Positions 16,721 through 27,176 of a DNA stretch of 64,000 nucleotides are shown piece after piece. Both the position numbers and the translations under genes were made by a program. Each line of letters starts with the position of its first letter. Position 1 is the stretch's first letter. A model generated the notes under the pieces. That model saw only the letters and a list, made by a program, of their open reading frames with translations, was not told the DNA's origin and did no database searches. Source of the DNA: Chlorokybus atmophyticus (taxonomy: Eukaryota > Streptophyta > Chlorokybophyceae > Chlorokybales > Chlorokybaceae); assembly GCA_009103225.1 (NCBI GenBank), contig RHPI01001965.1, positions 312,485 through 376,484 of the forward strand, written 5' to 3'.

Positions 16721-16759
16721 CTTTGGAGCCATCAGTGCCCACCGGGCAGAGTAACAGGC

Positions 16760-17428
16760 GCGGTAGTCCTGCTCTTTGTCTTCCTCCAAGCGTGCCATAC
16801 ATGTCATGAGGGCAGCCATATGGTCATCAGCTGGCGGTTTGGCTGGAGCCTTTGCGGCAACAGCAGCAGCGCGCGGACGTCCTTCCAATCCCTTACGCTG
16901 AGGAGGGCGATTCTTCCCCCTGTAGCCTTGCTCTTCCTTGCGAGCGTTGGCGTAGGTGTTGGTGTGGTTATGGCCTCCGGTGTAATTGCTGTTGTAGCCA
17001 CCAGAGTTGTTGCCGTTGTAGCCACCAGAGTTGTTGCCGTTGTGGCCTCCAATGTTGTTGCTGTTGTAGTTGTTAACGGGTCTCAACTCGGGGAACTTGA
17101 GCCAGCAGACTGACTCCAAGTGGCCTGTCTTGTGACAGTAGTCGCAGGCCAGAGTTGAGTACTCTTCGGTGCACTCCTTTTTGTAGTGCCCATGCCGTTT
17201 ACATCGGTGACACAGCACGGGGGCAGGCAAAGCAGTATGCGCTGACCGTTTCCCTTTGTCGCGTGCTAGTGGAGCATCTCGGCCACATTCGCGGCGCGGA
17301 GGCTCGACAGTCGTGCTGGCTACAGGCCGTGAGGCGCTGCGGTTGGTGTCCAGCACTGCCTTCTCGTACCACCAAGCGCTTATGGATGGCTTGTGCAGTC
17401 TCGAAAGCTTCCTTGAGCGTGTAGCCAA
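16760..17428 (-). pseudogene. Gag nucleocapsid region: two CCHC zinc knuckles and Asn/Gly repeats
   Basis: Two adjacent knuckles of the form CX2CX4HX4C (CHRCKRHGHYKKEC, then CDYCHKTGHLESVC, coded by 17212-17104) bind retroelement RNA in the particle. They are followed by four to five short repeats of the type GGYNGNNS / GGHNHTN (about 17075-16955) and a basic tail. The Asn/Gly/Tyr-rich repeats are an unusual addition to a Gag protein. Confidence 0.88.
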
Positions 17429-17539
17429 GGGCCCTGCTGTAGTTCAGGGTCAGGCACGTCGACTCGCTCAGGGTGGCATCCAACTCATTGACATATACCA
17501 CTGCAGCCACCTCATCATTGACGATCTTGTAGTTAGTGT

Positions 17540-18477
17540 CCTTCTACAGCCCTTCCAGTCTGGAGTACAGGCGTAGAGGGTCCTCGTTTGGCTTGCGCCG
17601 GAACCGCCTCAACTCCTCCACTTTGCTAATGGTTTGCGGTGGGAAGGTGCGACGAAGTGCCGCATATAGATCCTTGAGTGGAGAGTCAGAGATGGCAGCA
17701 CCTACAATGATGGCTGGTGCGCGCAGTTCAACTGACCCGAGGGTGAAAGCACTGCCTCCCGCACGAGAGCCAGGTGTTGCCATAGGTAGGGGTGTGCCAC
17801 CTCAACGGCTGCAGTTTGTTGTTCCTCAAGGATGGCAGCAGAACGGTCCAGGATCTAGGCCCGTCGCGCGGCCGTCTTGATCTCAATGCAAGGGGTCAGG
17901 TTGACGATCACCAACTTAGGTTTCTCCTCCTCTGCTTTGTCAATGGCTGCCGCTATGGACAACCTGGTGACTGCAGCGAGAGTGGCAGGTGGAAAGACGC
18001 GGCTGCTGGACTGTGCAGTGATGCAGGTGCTATGGTACTGGCGAGCTCGCCATAGCTATCAACTAAATGCAGTTCAGCAACAGACTTCCAGACATCATGT
18101 GCTGCATGGTCCAGATACTGAGCAACAATGCGAAAAGAACTCGCATCTGACCAATCTCTGTTCTTCGGAGCCTGCTGTCGCATCTTGGAATGGAACATGA
18201 ATTTGTCCAACGAGGTAGTGCCAGCACGTCTGGAAAAGTGCAGGGACGTGGTTAAGCTGGAAGACTCCATCTTGTAGTCGTCACTGTCGGACGAGAGTGG
18301 GGAAGCTTGATGCCGAGGAGTGGACAGGAACGGAGTGAAATCGGAGGCAGAACGCGAGCCTCTGCTGCTATGATCGTTGCTCCCGTCGCTGGTCCGCTCG
18401 TAAGTGAGATTGGAGGTTGGGCTCCAGCTGCTGAGGTCACCCTCTTCTATTGGAGAGAACGGGGTGGGCCTGCTCAT
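17540..18477 (-). pseudogene. Gag N-terminal and capsid-like remains, frameshifted
   Basis: Two open pieces (18477-17953 and 17783-17544) lie upstream of the zinc knuckles. The first begins with a Ser-rich head and contains a helical block (NRDWSDASSFRIVAQYL...). The second holds LKDLYAALRRTFPPQ and RFRRKPNEDPLRLYSRLEGL-like capsid helices seen in plant and algal gag proteins. Frame changes between the pieces show decay. Confidence 0.7.
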
Positions 18478-19187
18478 ACAGCTAGTCCAAAGGTGAGAGT
18501 GTATGCAGGGTAGAGTGTTTGTGCTCTACCGCCTATCTCGATGCCGCTACCACTCACCACACTAGTGCTTATGTGCGCACTATGCAATGACAGTGATAAC
18601 GAATGCCCAGGGATGTGTCCCCAGATACAAACTGCACTATCTGATGCAGAATGCAACGCACTCACTTGAGCAAAGAGGGTGACACTGTCGGTCAACGAGC
18701 CACTACTATGGGTAGTGCTGTTTACACAGTTCATTGCATGAGCGGAAAATGTGTTACACTGTTAAGTGAGGTGAATGAGCAAGCAACACGTGGATACTAT
18801 GCTCTGACTGATGTCAACAAGCACACTGCAATCAGGCACACCAGGCCCACAGAGATGACAAGCATGATGCACACATGAGCATGCACAGGCTCTCACCCCA
18901 GTGAGAGGGTTCTTGGTAACCGGGATGGCGTGTTCGTGGTTCAAGTCGTTTCACAAGCTTTTAGCTTTCTCACTCACAATATCACCAGCTGATCCGGTGA
19001 ACACTGTGACTACTTATACAAGTCAAATCATGACTGTTCAGAACATAAGCTAACGGTCATATCAAGGCTATCCACAGCAATTGTCATTCGATATCGAACA
19101 CAACTTATAATTAAACTCACAACTAAACAGCTACGCACGGTGCCTATGTAGGCTACGCTCATGAGCTACCCTGAAGTCATGACCTAG

Positions 19188-20338
19188 CTACTGGTCAGGA
19201 ACGCGCGCGCGCTGGTATGTTGGTAGGCCGGGCGACGGTTTTGACGTAGGCATGCCCGATGAAGGCTGGTATGTGTGGGCACTAGGCACGACAAAGACCA
19301 ATAATCTTTTGAGCCGCTTGCACCAAATCTTCCTGCTAGTAGACGGCGCGCATGTATGCATCACATAGGGTGTAGTTGCTGACACTGCTCAGGTCGGCCT
19401 TCACATGCTTGCGCAGCGGCTTATCCAGCTCCTCGACGTACACCTGAGCAAGGCGGTACAGGTTCACGAGCGGCATCTCGCCCAAGGTGGTGTCTGCAAC
19501 CAAATTGACCATGCGCTTATAAAACTGAACAGGAGTTCCTTGGATTTTCTCCGGAGCCAAATAAACTCTGTGGCCTTCTTAGCGGTGTAAGCAAAAAAGC
19601 GCTAGTTCAACCGTACGACCAAGTCTTTTGAGGGAGTCAGCAGTGTTGGCGAGCCGGGGGCCTCTTCGCTAGATTCGGGACGAGGTGGCGTAGGAGGTGC
19701 AGGAGTTGAAGCGGTTGCGAGCGGTAGTCCGTACGCTGCCATAGCTGCAGTCACTGAACGGTTCAACGCTGGGCGTACGCCTCAGTGGTCTCGTCTGCTA
19801 TCAATGTTGGGGGCATAAAGGGTGTTAGAGCGATGGTGGTGCCGGAGGCACTATTGCTAGTAACTGTCACCTCGATGCGGGTGGGAAGAGGTCCCCACGC
19901 AACGCGCACCGTAACGCGTGGTAGAACGTGAGGGGCGCCTAGTCGCTGTGCGGCTGAAAGGGTAGAGCCCAAGCCGACACCTGAACAAAGCAGCTGCTCG
20001 TCTTTCAGCAAGTCGTGCGCAGTTGCAACCTCACGCCACACGGCTACCGCGATGTCATTAAAGTACTTGGCCGCAAGCACAAGCTTTTGCTTGTCATCCC
20101 AGTTGTCCCTGGCCCGTATCTGCACGGTAAGGACTATGGCGTTGAAACGGCTGGGCCAGTCCTTCAGCAAGATGGACCCTATAGCACCAGTGAAGACAAG
20201 CTTCCTGCCGTGGCTATTGCTTCCGTTGTTAACATGGTTTCCAAGTGGAGTGGACATGTCTCCTTCGCTGTCGAAATTGGAGTCGAAGAGGGAAGGATGA
20301 CAATAAGTTGCAGCAGCGAGTGGGTTGTTGTCACCCAC
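19188..20338 (-). mobile_element. Second gag-like retroelement fragment
   Basis: One open frame at 20338-19763 begins MGDNNPLAAATY and contains a helical block (DNWDDKQKLVLAAKYFNDIAV) that resembles, in spacing and pattern, the gag block of the neighbouring Ty3/gypsy copy. A second frame at 19560-19336 (PLVNLYRLAQVYVEELDKPL) looks like a later gag helix set. No protease, RT or integrase follows before the other element begins, so this is either a truncated relative or the outer member of a nested pair. Confidence 0.6.
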
Positions 20339-20547
20339 TCCCTCAACTGATAAGGAGGAGACTGTGGGACGAGATCAGCTAGAGATGTAGTAGAGTCCGC
20401 TCGCCTCAACCTTCATGACCACGTCTTGTGTGCTCCCCAGCTAAGTCCCTGACTCAAGAACGGCATGCACACGCATGCAACGAGCACGGCAAGACAAGGC
20501 ACATAAACACAACTGAAGTGATGATTAATGCTGTGAAGTTAGTTGCA

Positions 20548-20884
20548 AGTGAACAAGCTCCGCAATTAAGGATGCTTGTGAGCAAGCATACAGCAGCCAT
20601 GCGTGTGTGTATGTGTAAAATCGATGTATGTATGGAGGTTTCGTTGCCTAAGTGAATTGAGTTTACGTACTGCAAGCAACAAGTACCAATGCATGAGCAA
20701 CCGTAAGTTAAGCTGTGCAAAGCATGGACAGTACCGTTTGTGAAGGGAGGTGCAGTCCGCAGGCAACGAGGCATGGCCATGCCACAAGGTGGAAACAGGT
20801 ATGCACAGGCAAGGTAAGGCAATGCAAGGCTCACAACAACAAGCTCAAGCAGGCAAAAGGTATACGCCGCATGAATCCTCACAA
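20548..20884. repeat. Direct repeat copy 2 (about 335 bp) at right edge of transposon island
   Basis: This is the partner of 13140-13475 in the same orientation (shared blocks described there). The sequence diverges on both sides outside these limits, so they mark the duplicated unit. Confidence 0.8.
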
Positions 20885-20899
20885 TCGCTCACACAAGTC

Positions 20900-22950
20900 T
20901 AACTCTCCAGGCAGCATGCATGCACGCGATCCGCCCAGGCTGATAGTAACTTTTGTCTCGTGTGTAATGCCGCCGCTTCCGCGCCAGTCCGCTTACTCGC
21001 AATTTACTACAGACTTCCCCCTTATGGTTTGCTTGCTTAAGAGGCGTGTCGATGTCGGCCGCCGCCTTAGCACTTGCTTCTGAATGACTCCCGCCGAGGG
21101 TGGTGTTGATGGGTCTTGTCACTGCTGGCAAGCGTGTAAAAAGGCTGCGCAAGTTGGGCAAGCTGGTTCGGTGGATGCGGATGCTAGCAAAAGAGCACAA
21201 GAAGTGCAAGGGAGAAGTGCGTGCCGAGGGCTGGCACCACGACATGATGCTCGTAAACGTGAAGAATATTCCACACTCAATAAGTTTACAGTATTAGTAA
21301 TCTATTTATTACGAATTTAGAGGCATGGGGCTTGCACCAATACACACGACATTGTGTACATGTGGCAACCTGGTTACATACCATTTTTAGCACAACACTT
21401 TTGCCCGCACAACTGTGCAAGCATGCTGTCCACCAAACAATGAGAGTGCTTGTCCTGCTGCAGCCGCCCGATGTCTTGAAGAGGCAGCTTGCTTATGTTG
21501 AGCAAATTGTGTTATTATACATTTTTGGTTGTACAAAATTTAAATACACATTTGATAATTGCATACATGATAAGCTTAACAAATGTTAAGCCGCTTAGTG
21601 ACCGCGTCATCATGATACGATAACATATAAATCTGTTGTGACAAGTCACAACATGCAAATCTACCTATTTTAAACAAATTATTTTACATGTTTAACATAT
21701 GCATGTGTTGAACATACAAACATATGTCAATTCATCTCTGCGTAGCGTTTGTTGCGTGTTATCAATCGTTCGAAAGACGATCACTCGTAAGTTGGATTTC
21801 ACCTCCCTTCAGAAACGTCAGATTTAAAAATAAAGTAATACTGCACTTACATTAAATGCGTTGAAACTCAATTAACATAATGTGCATGACTTGAATTGCA
21901 TGCACAAACAAATTGCTAATTAGCATGCTTATATGACTAGAGAGCCGTACATTGCATTTTTTCAATGCACACGCGCCTGCATGTGCGTCAACACATTGTC
22001 ATACTTTGATGTATTCACTTAACCATGCACATGCCACTCCGAGAAAGGACCCATGCAATACATGAACAACATTCTCCACTTATATAACTTTTTACATTTG
22101 GCACACACGCACCTGTGCATGCACACCCACCCACGGGGGCCTAGCAATACTCACAAACGGGAAAATACAGACGCATGTGAAAACATTCAAAACATGTGTG
22201 CACACTTACGCAATCGCATTACACATGTACACGTGCGCGCATGTGTGCACGCAAGCGTGCGCACACCACACATGTACATGCACATATGCTCGTGTACGTG
22301 CGAACATTCGCATGCAGCGCATACATTGGCAAGACTTGCCATCCTGCCACCCTACTTGCCTATACATGCACATCCATAAAATAACACGACATGCACGCTC
22401 TTGCATTAAACCACGCATTTGTGAGCTTGAATATGCATTCGCGCGTAAATGCGTATTCAGATCCAAACACACAGACACCTGCGCATGTGCAGATTAACAC
22501 AATAAGCATGTGCTGGCATGCATGCAGACTCTCATGCGCATGCACACATGGGCGGAAATTGACATGAACACGCATACAGTTGGCAGTCATGCGCATGCAC
22601 CAACCCCGTACACCATACACATCACATAGCCCAGCCCCTTGGCCTAAATGTATAGCTAGTTGTTGTGCTATAACTTAGGCCTTCGTTGCTGCTGCTCTAT
22701 TCCTTTGCTGCTTGGTTGTCTTGTGTGTTGCTTCATTGCTATACCGTATGCACATATGTTCCACACATAGTAGCACACATGATATGCGCTCGGGATACCC
22801 AATACACGAGTGTTCAGACGAGTGCTGGTACATAGGGATAGTCTGAATGCAATAATCTGCAGTGCTAGTGACGCTTTAAGTGACAACCACTTGCAACGGC
22901 CACCAGTGACCCAATGGCATTGAGACCCATTGTTCGTGCAACACGGCAGC
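20900..22950. other. Intergenic; AT-rich then CA/TG-rich, no gene seen
   Basis: No gene is supported. At 21300-22050 the sequence is AT-rich with no recognisable domains. From about 22095 to 22570 it alternates purine and pyrimidine (ACACATGTACACGTGCGCGC-type words), a composition prone to Z-DNA. Confidence 0.55.
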
Positions 22951-22998
22951 ACGTGGGTTAGGACACCGCTGTGAGCGCTGACGCGGGGTTGTGTGCAG

Positions 22999-23150
22999 GC
23001 AGCGACTGGGACGGCGTTGGTGGCGGCGGCGGCTGGAGCATCCGCGGCGGGTGCAGCTTTGACAGGAGAGGGTGGGCCAGCGTCTGTGGTGAGACGAACT
23101 CTTGGCAGCGGCGGGTTGCTTTGGTGGGCAGGATCGACTGGCTACAAGGT
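22999..23150 (+). other. Possible isolated exon, Ala/Gly-rich
   Basis: Between an acceptor-like TGTGCAG and a donor GTGAGT lies an open stretch coding for an Ala/Gly-rich peptide ending LLWWAGSTGYK. The GC content and splice-like edges suggest an exon, perhaps a 5' exon of the BTB gene about 580 bp downstream or of a gene I cannot reconstruct. There is no family match. Confidence 0.3.
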
Positions 23151-23214
23151 GAGTCACATGCAGGTCACAGCTTGCAGAGCCGTTGTGTGCGTTGAACTGT
23201 GCAAGCACAAGGCT

Positions 23215-23239
23215 CAAGTCGTTGTACCACAACGACTTG
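23215..23239. repeat. Perfect 11-bp hairpin
   Basis: CAAGTCGTTGT and ACAACGACTTG are separated by three bases. Confidence 0.8.
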
Positions 23240-23733
23240 CTTGGCGTGCCCGCCCCACGTAAGAAAGAACATCGCCTTGCAAACTTTACTGTCCTTCCGC
23301 GATGCTTGTGAAGTTTTGCTGCAGCTGCATAATCATGCATGCGCTGAGAGCAAGTTGCAGCCAGGCGCTATGTTGAGCGCTGCGAGGCGCTGAGACTCTC
23401 TAGCACAAAGTTACATAAACGCTATAGGCTAACAGCTGTCTGCAGCCAACCTCTAGCACAGTTGGCCTGGCTACTTCCTAGCCCCGCAGTGAGCAGTCGA
23501 ACTTGCTATGTCCTAGTGCAGTAACTCAAGTATTATCTCAGCATTGTATGGTAACCTGGCAATGCTTGAACAGTGCATGGGATACACGCTGCTGAAGTTG
23601 TTGACAAGGCGTATGCAACCGTGATGGCCTTGCAGTTTCTTAGCAACGTAAATAGCTAGTCGTTGCGGATTTGTTTGCTGGGGTTCAAGCGCTCGAGCGA
23701 TGATTGCGCTGACTGGTGTGCTTTGCCGATAGG

Positions 23734-24626
23734 ATGGCAGCTTGCCAACACGCGCTATTGTCCAACGCTCAGCATAAGCGCTGCTGGCTGTGTGCTGTCG
23801 AAGCAGGAGGCCACGAGCGGCTTCCCATGCAGAGTGACAATGCCAAAAGGCACAGCGACTTGACCTTGCTCGTCAAGGGAGAGGAGTTGTACGTTACCAA
23901 GTGGATGATGGCCAGATACAGTACTGTGTTCGCGGACATGTTAGCGTCAGCCACGCTGACAAAGCCGGTAAGCAATGCTACTGATAGCATGGCGTGAGGT
24001 TCGCTGCAGTCAGTTGCCTTCAAGTTGGGGGGGGAGCTCAATTTGAACACAAACCAAGTGCGACAGGAACTAGAATTGGTTGACGCGCAGCCCGAGCACA
24101 TTGCACAGCTGCTCACCCATCTATCTCCGGAGGCAGAGCTTCCTGCCATCACGGCGGTAAGTACATGTGGACTCTATGCAATGGCAGTTTACACATAATG
24201 AAGCACAACTACCTTGTGCTGTAGCGGTGTCAACTTAGGTAGAGTGTTGTGCAAGTGCGTATGTTTCTCCAACATTGATGATTGTTGCGGTAGGACAACT
24301 TGGAGCCCTTGCTGGCACTGGCAGACAAGTACCAGATCAAAGTCATCTTCACCCGGTGTGAACCTTACCTGCTACAGCATTTGTCCGTGGATACCATGCT
24401 CCTCGCGCAGAGGTACAGCCTGCAGAGAGTCACAGCAGCCTGCATTGAGCACCTCTCTCGCGCCAGCAGCTCCATGCGCGAGCTCACCGATCCAAAATTA
24501 CAGCAACTGCAGAGCGAAACACTGTACACGCTGTACACCACAGCACTACAAGCGAAAAGAGTTGCATTAACAAACGTCTCATGTTATGGCCATATGGCCG
24601 CTACAATCTTTCCAGCTGAGCAATAG
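23734..24626 (+). CDS. BTB/POZ domain protein
   Basis: BTB/POZ domains mediate dimerisation and often recruit substrates to cullin-3 ubiquitin ligases. Exons 23734-23967, 24010-24156 and 24294-24626 keep phase and give 237 residues. The BTB core starts at about residue 40 (SDLTLLVKGEELYVTKWMMA, then YSTVFADML). The middle matches the helical part, and the last exon (NLEPLLALADKYQIK ... LAQRYSLQRV) is the typical end of a BTB plus the start of a BACK-like region. No kelch, MATH or other partner domain follows, so the protein is BTB-only. The first ATG with an open frame is at 23734, but an upstream exon cannot be excluded. The first intron is only 42 nt long. Confidence 0.8.
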
Positions 24627-26019
24627 TGCATACTAGATACTAAACTTGATGTCAGTGGAGTGCCGATATGCATGTCGTGGTCTACAGTAAATGTGTAGCA
24701 TGTTGTATAAAATAGGATTGGGGATTTCGTGCAGGTGCTCATGATTGGCATAAAGGTTGCATGATGGTGAGCATTGTGCGCTATGCATGTGTCGTGCATG
24801 CTACTTTCATCCCTTGCATATTCTGTATACTTCCCAGATAAATGCGCATGGAGCCTGCACAGGTGCGCTGCAAATATCGATTAGTAAGTCATGTGATGTG
24901 TACTGGGTGCTGTATCATACATGCTCAAAACGTGTTTGCATGCGCACTCAGTTCGTCCACATGCACATACCCATACACAGCAGCAGTCAACCACAGCCGT
25001 CAACATATTGCAGTCACCACCGCCAGGCTATATGATCTATGAGCTAAACTTATCTACCCCATATGCATAGCCCCATGGCAGCACCGACTCAGTGCAGTAC
25101 CTGCGTCACCAGCGGTAGCGTCAGCGCCGACCAGGACTCTCACGACGACACGACTCCCCTCGCCGCCGCTCCCAAACCCTCCACCACCAATGCCGCCTTG
25201 GTCGTCCACTTCGTCCATCTGCTGCTGATGCTGCCATCAGCCATCAAGCAGGCTGTCACCACCTGCCAACCAGCGTGACAGCCATCAAGCAGGCGTGTGC
25301 AGCAACCATGCTGCATGTGTATGGATACGCAGTACGCATGGGCAGAGGCTGCTGCCCATGCATGTGTCGATGAACCCTCGTGTTCTCCGACCGCTGTCGC
25401 GAGTCCACTATGGTGCTTCCTTGATTGCAGTCCTCGACGCAGTTGGGGGGCTTGACTACATGCTACTACGTGCTCTACACATGCTAGCGCTCCATGCCAA
25501 GCGCACAACATTCTATCACCATGCATGCATGCACAGTCTCATGCTGTGAGTGCGTGTGTGATCACATACTCAAGCGCAGTCACATGCAAACCCCATATCG
25601 TGATATGGGGGGGTAACAAGGGCCACTCGCGAAGGAATAAGGCCACCGGGACCGTCTCAACCAGCGTCAGGGGCACACATGTGTGTACTGGGTGCTCTAT
25701 CATAAATGTGTCTGTCTTCTTAGTAGAGCGCAATTTGCTCTATACGCGACACAAGCATTAGTATGCTTACATTCGCGTGGTACGCGTGTAAGTCAGTTAT
25801 TGCAACCTGGTGCACTACCTTATGAGGCTACACACTTTACTGCACTGGCGTTACCATACGATGAAACATCAATTGGCGACTGTGAGGTGCCGTGTGGGTG
25901 TCTATACACTGCTGATTGTGGTTGGATTGTTTGTGCACTCTGATTGATACCTTGAACAAGATTACTGCATTTCCTCCAATAGAATAAAAGCCCCCCTCCA
26001 TTAGTGTAGCCCAAGTTGT

Positions 26020-26090
26020 AGTGAAAAGGGGAGGGGGTGGAGGGGGGGTTTTGATAACATGCCCCCCCCTCCCCCACAACCTTGCATGTT
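26020..26090. repeat. G-run / C-run cluster with quadruplex potential on both strands
   Basis: The plus strand reads GGGGAGGGGGTGGAGGGGGG near 26029-26048 and, 16 bases later, CCCCCCCCTCCCCC. Each strand therefore carries several G-runs, and the two clusters can also pair with one another. Confidence 0.6.
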
Positions 26091-26337
26091 TTGCCGCTCA
26101 TTAAATGTTGATATTCAGCGCCTAGAAATTTACTTCCAGCACAAAGACGCTGTATATGAGTGTTAACGCATTGAAAGTCATTGTTATAACTATGAAGTAT
26201 GAGTGCCCGCCCGCCGTGCACACAACTCTTGTGTGCGTCTGATTTCTGCCCCTACCAATCAGCTGAACCCCCTTGCACCAGGGTGGGGGGCTGTGAACAA
26301 ACGGCACGCAACATGCGGCATACATGTTCGCACTGCA

Positions 26338-26512
26338 CTGATGACACTAGGACATTTACACGGAAAACCTCGCGAATACCTGTTACCATGAGGTCATTTT
26401 TGTTCAATGTACTACTCTCACGCAGCTGATGACACTAGGACATTTACACGGAAACCTCGCGAATATCTGTTACCATAAGGTCATTTTTGTTCAATGTACT
26501 ACTCTCACGCAG
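26338..26512. repeat. Tandem duplication, 88-bp unit, two copies
   Basis: Both copies start CTGATGACACTAGGACATTT and end CTACTCTCACGCAG, at 26338-26425 and 26426-26512. They differ at three or four positions and by one base in length, so the duplication is recent. Confidence 0.92.
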
Positions 26513-27124
26513 CTACCCACGCAATCCCATGGTAAGCTACAACTGAGCAAGGCCAATACTCACTACCTAACACCAATCCAACATTCACAGACTAGCACTA
26601 TTGTCACTTCAACATAGTAGAATTCTATAAAACAAACCATCAGCATTTACTTGCAACTCGCAACAGCCCGAGTCCAGCACTACCTGCCTGCCAACTGATG
26701 TTGGCAACACTAAACCATAAAAACCAAACCAAAGATGCTTACACACAAGTGCTGGAACACCTTGGGTGCACACCACGCTGTAAGCAATGAGACCTCAGTC
26801 AGCTGACAAGCGATGAGACAGCTATGTGTGACACATGGATACAGGGATGAAGTTGTTGGTACCTGAGCTTGCTTTGACAACTGGCAATTGCGCTGAAAGC
26901 GATTGCTGAGAAGTTGCACTCGCCTGCGAATGTGTTGGTGAGCTTGATATGCACTAGGCAACAACTGAATACCTGAACAAATAGCACACCTGGAGGGCAA
27001 GGTGTCCAGCAGTGAAGCAAACGCTGAAGAGCCGCTGCTGCAAGGAAAGCCTTGGCAAGCAGATTGACTCTCTCGACCTTCAGGGCTAGTTGTAACACCT
27101 GGTGTGACTAACTAGCCCCGCTGT

Positions 27125-27167
27125 AGCCCCACTGCTTATGATGCCGTCTTCCAATGCAGTGGGGCTT
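27125..27167 (-). repeat. Hairpin just after the R3H-SUZ stop codon
   Basis: AGCCCCACTGC (27125-27135) and GCAGTGGGGCT (27157-27167) form an 11-bp perfect stem that begins 9 bases past the stop codon in the mRNA. It could mark 3'-end formation or a UTR control element. Confidence 0.65.
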
Positions 27168-27176
27168 GAAGGTGGC

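Larger units (their letters stand above)
13601..18480 (-). mobile_element. Defective Ty3/gypsy LTR retrotransposon (gag + integrase, no PR/RT/RH)
   Basis: Read on the minus strand, the order is gag remains (18480-17540), two gag zinc knuckles (17212-17104), then directly the integrase (about 16715-15606), a start of a chromodomain, a 1.6-kb non-coding tail and a polypurine run followed by an LTR. The protease, reverse transcriptase and RNase H that should lie between the knuckles and the integrase are absent. About 450 bp separate the last knuckle from the integrase, so an internal deletion removed some 2.5-3 kb. Gag is broken by frameshifts and the integrase carries in-frame stops, so the copy is dead or at best mobilised in trans. 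The upstream (5') LTR is not securely found. Weak similarity to the 3' LTR is seen near 19055-19125. Confidence 0.85.
24627..27176. other. Intergenic, repeats only
   Basis: No gene is supported. The stretch holds a small palindrome at about 25592-25610 (CCCATATCGTGATATGGG), runs of G and C near 26020-26090, and an 88-bp tandem duplication at 26338-26512. The last 50 bases carry the hairpin behind the R3H-SUZ gene. Confidence 0.6.

Noticed and set aside
20454-20882. Cys/Leu-rich membrane-protein-like frame on the minus strand, echoed at 13025-13459
   Set aside because: The two copies of the repeat differ by frame-breaking insertions, so the shared peptide is a by-product of the repeat.
22206-22620. 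Cys/His/Met-rich frames
   Set aside because: They are translations of the CA/TG tract.
25140-25526. 128-residue frame on the minus strand
   Set aside because: Composition is random, with no domain and no splice context.
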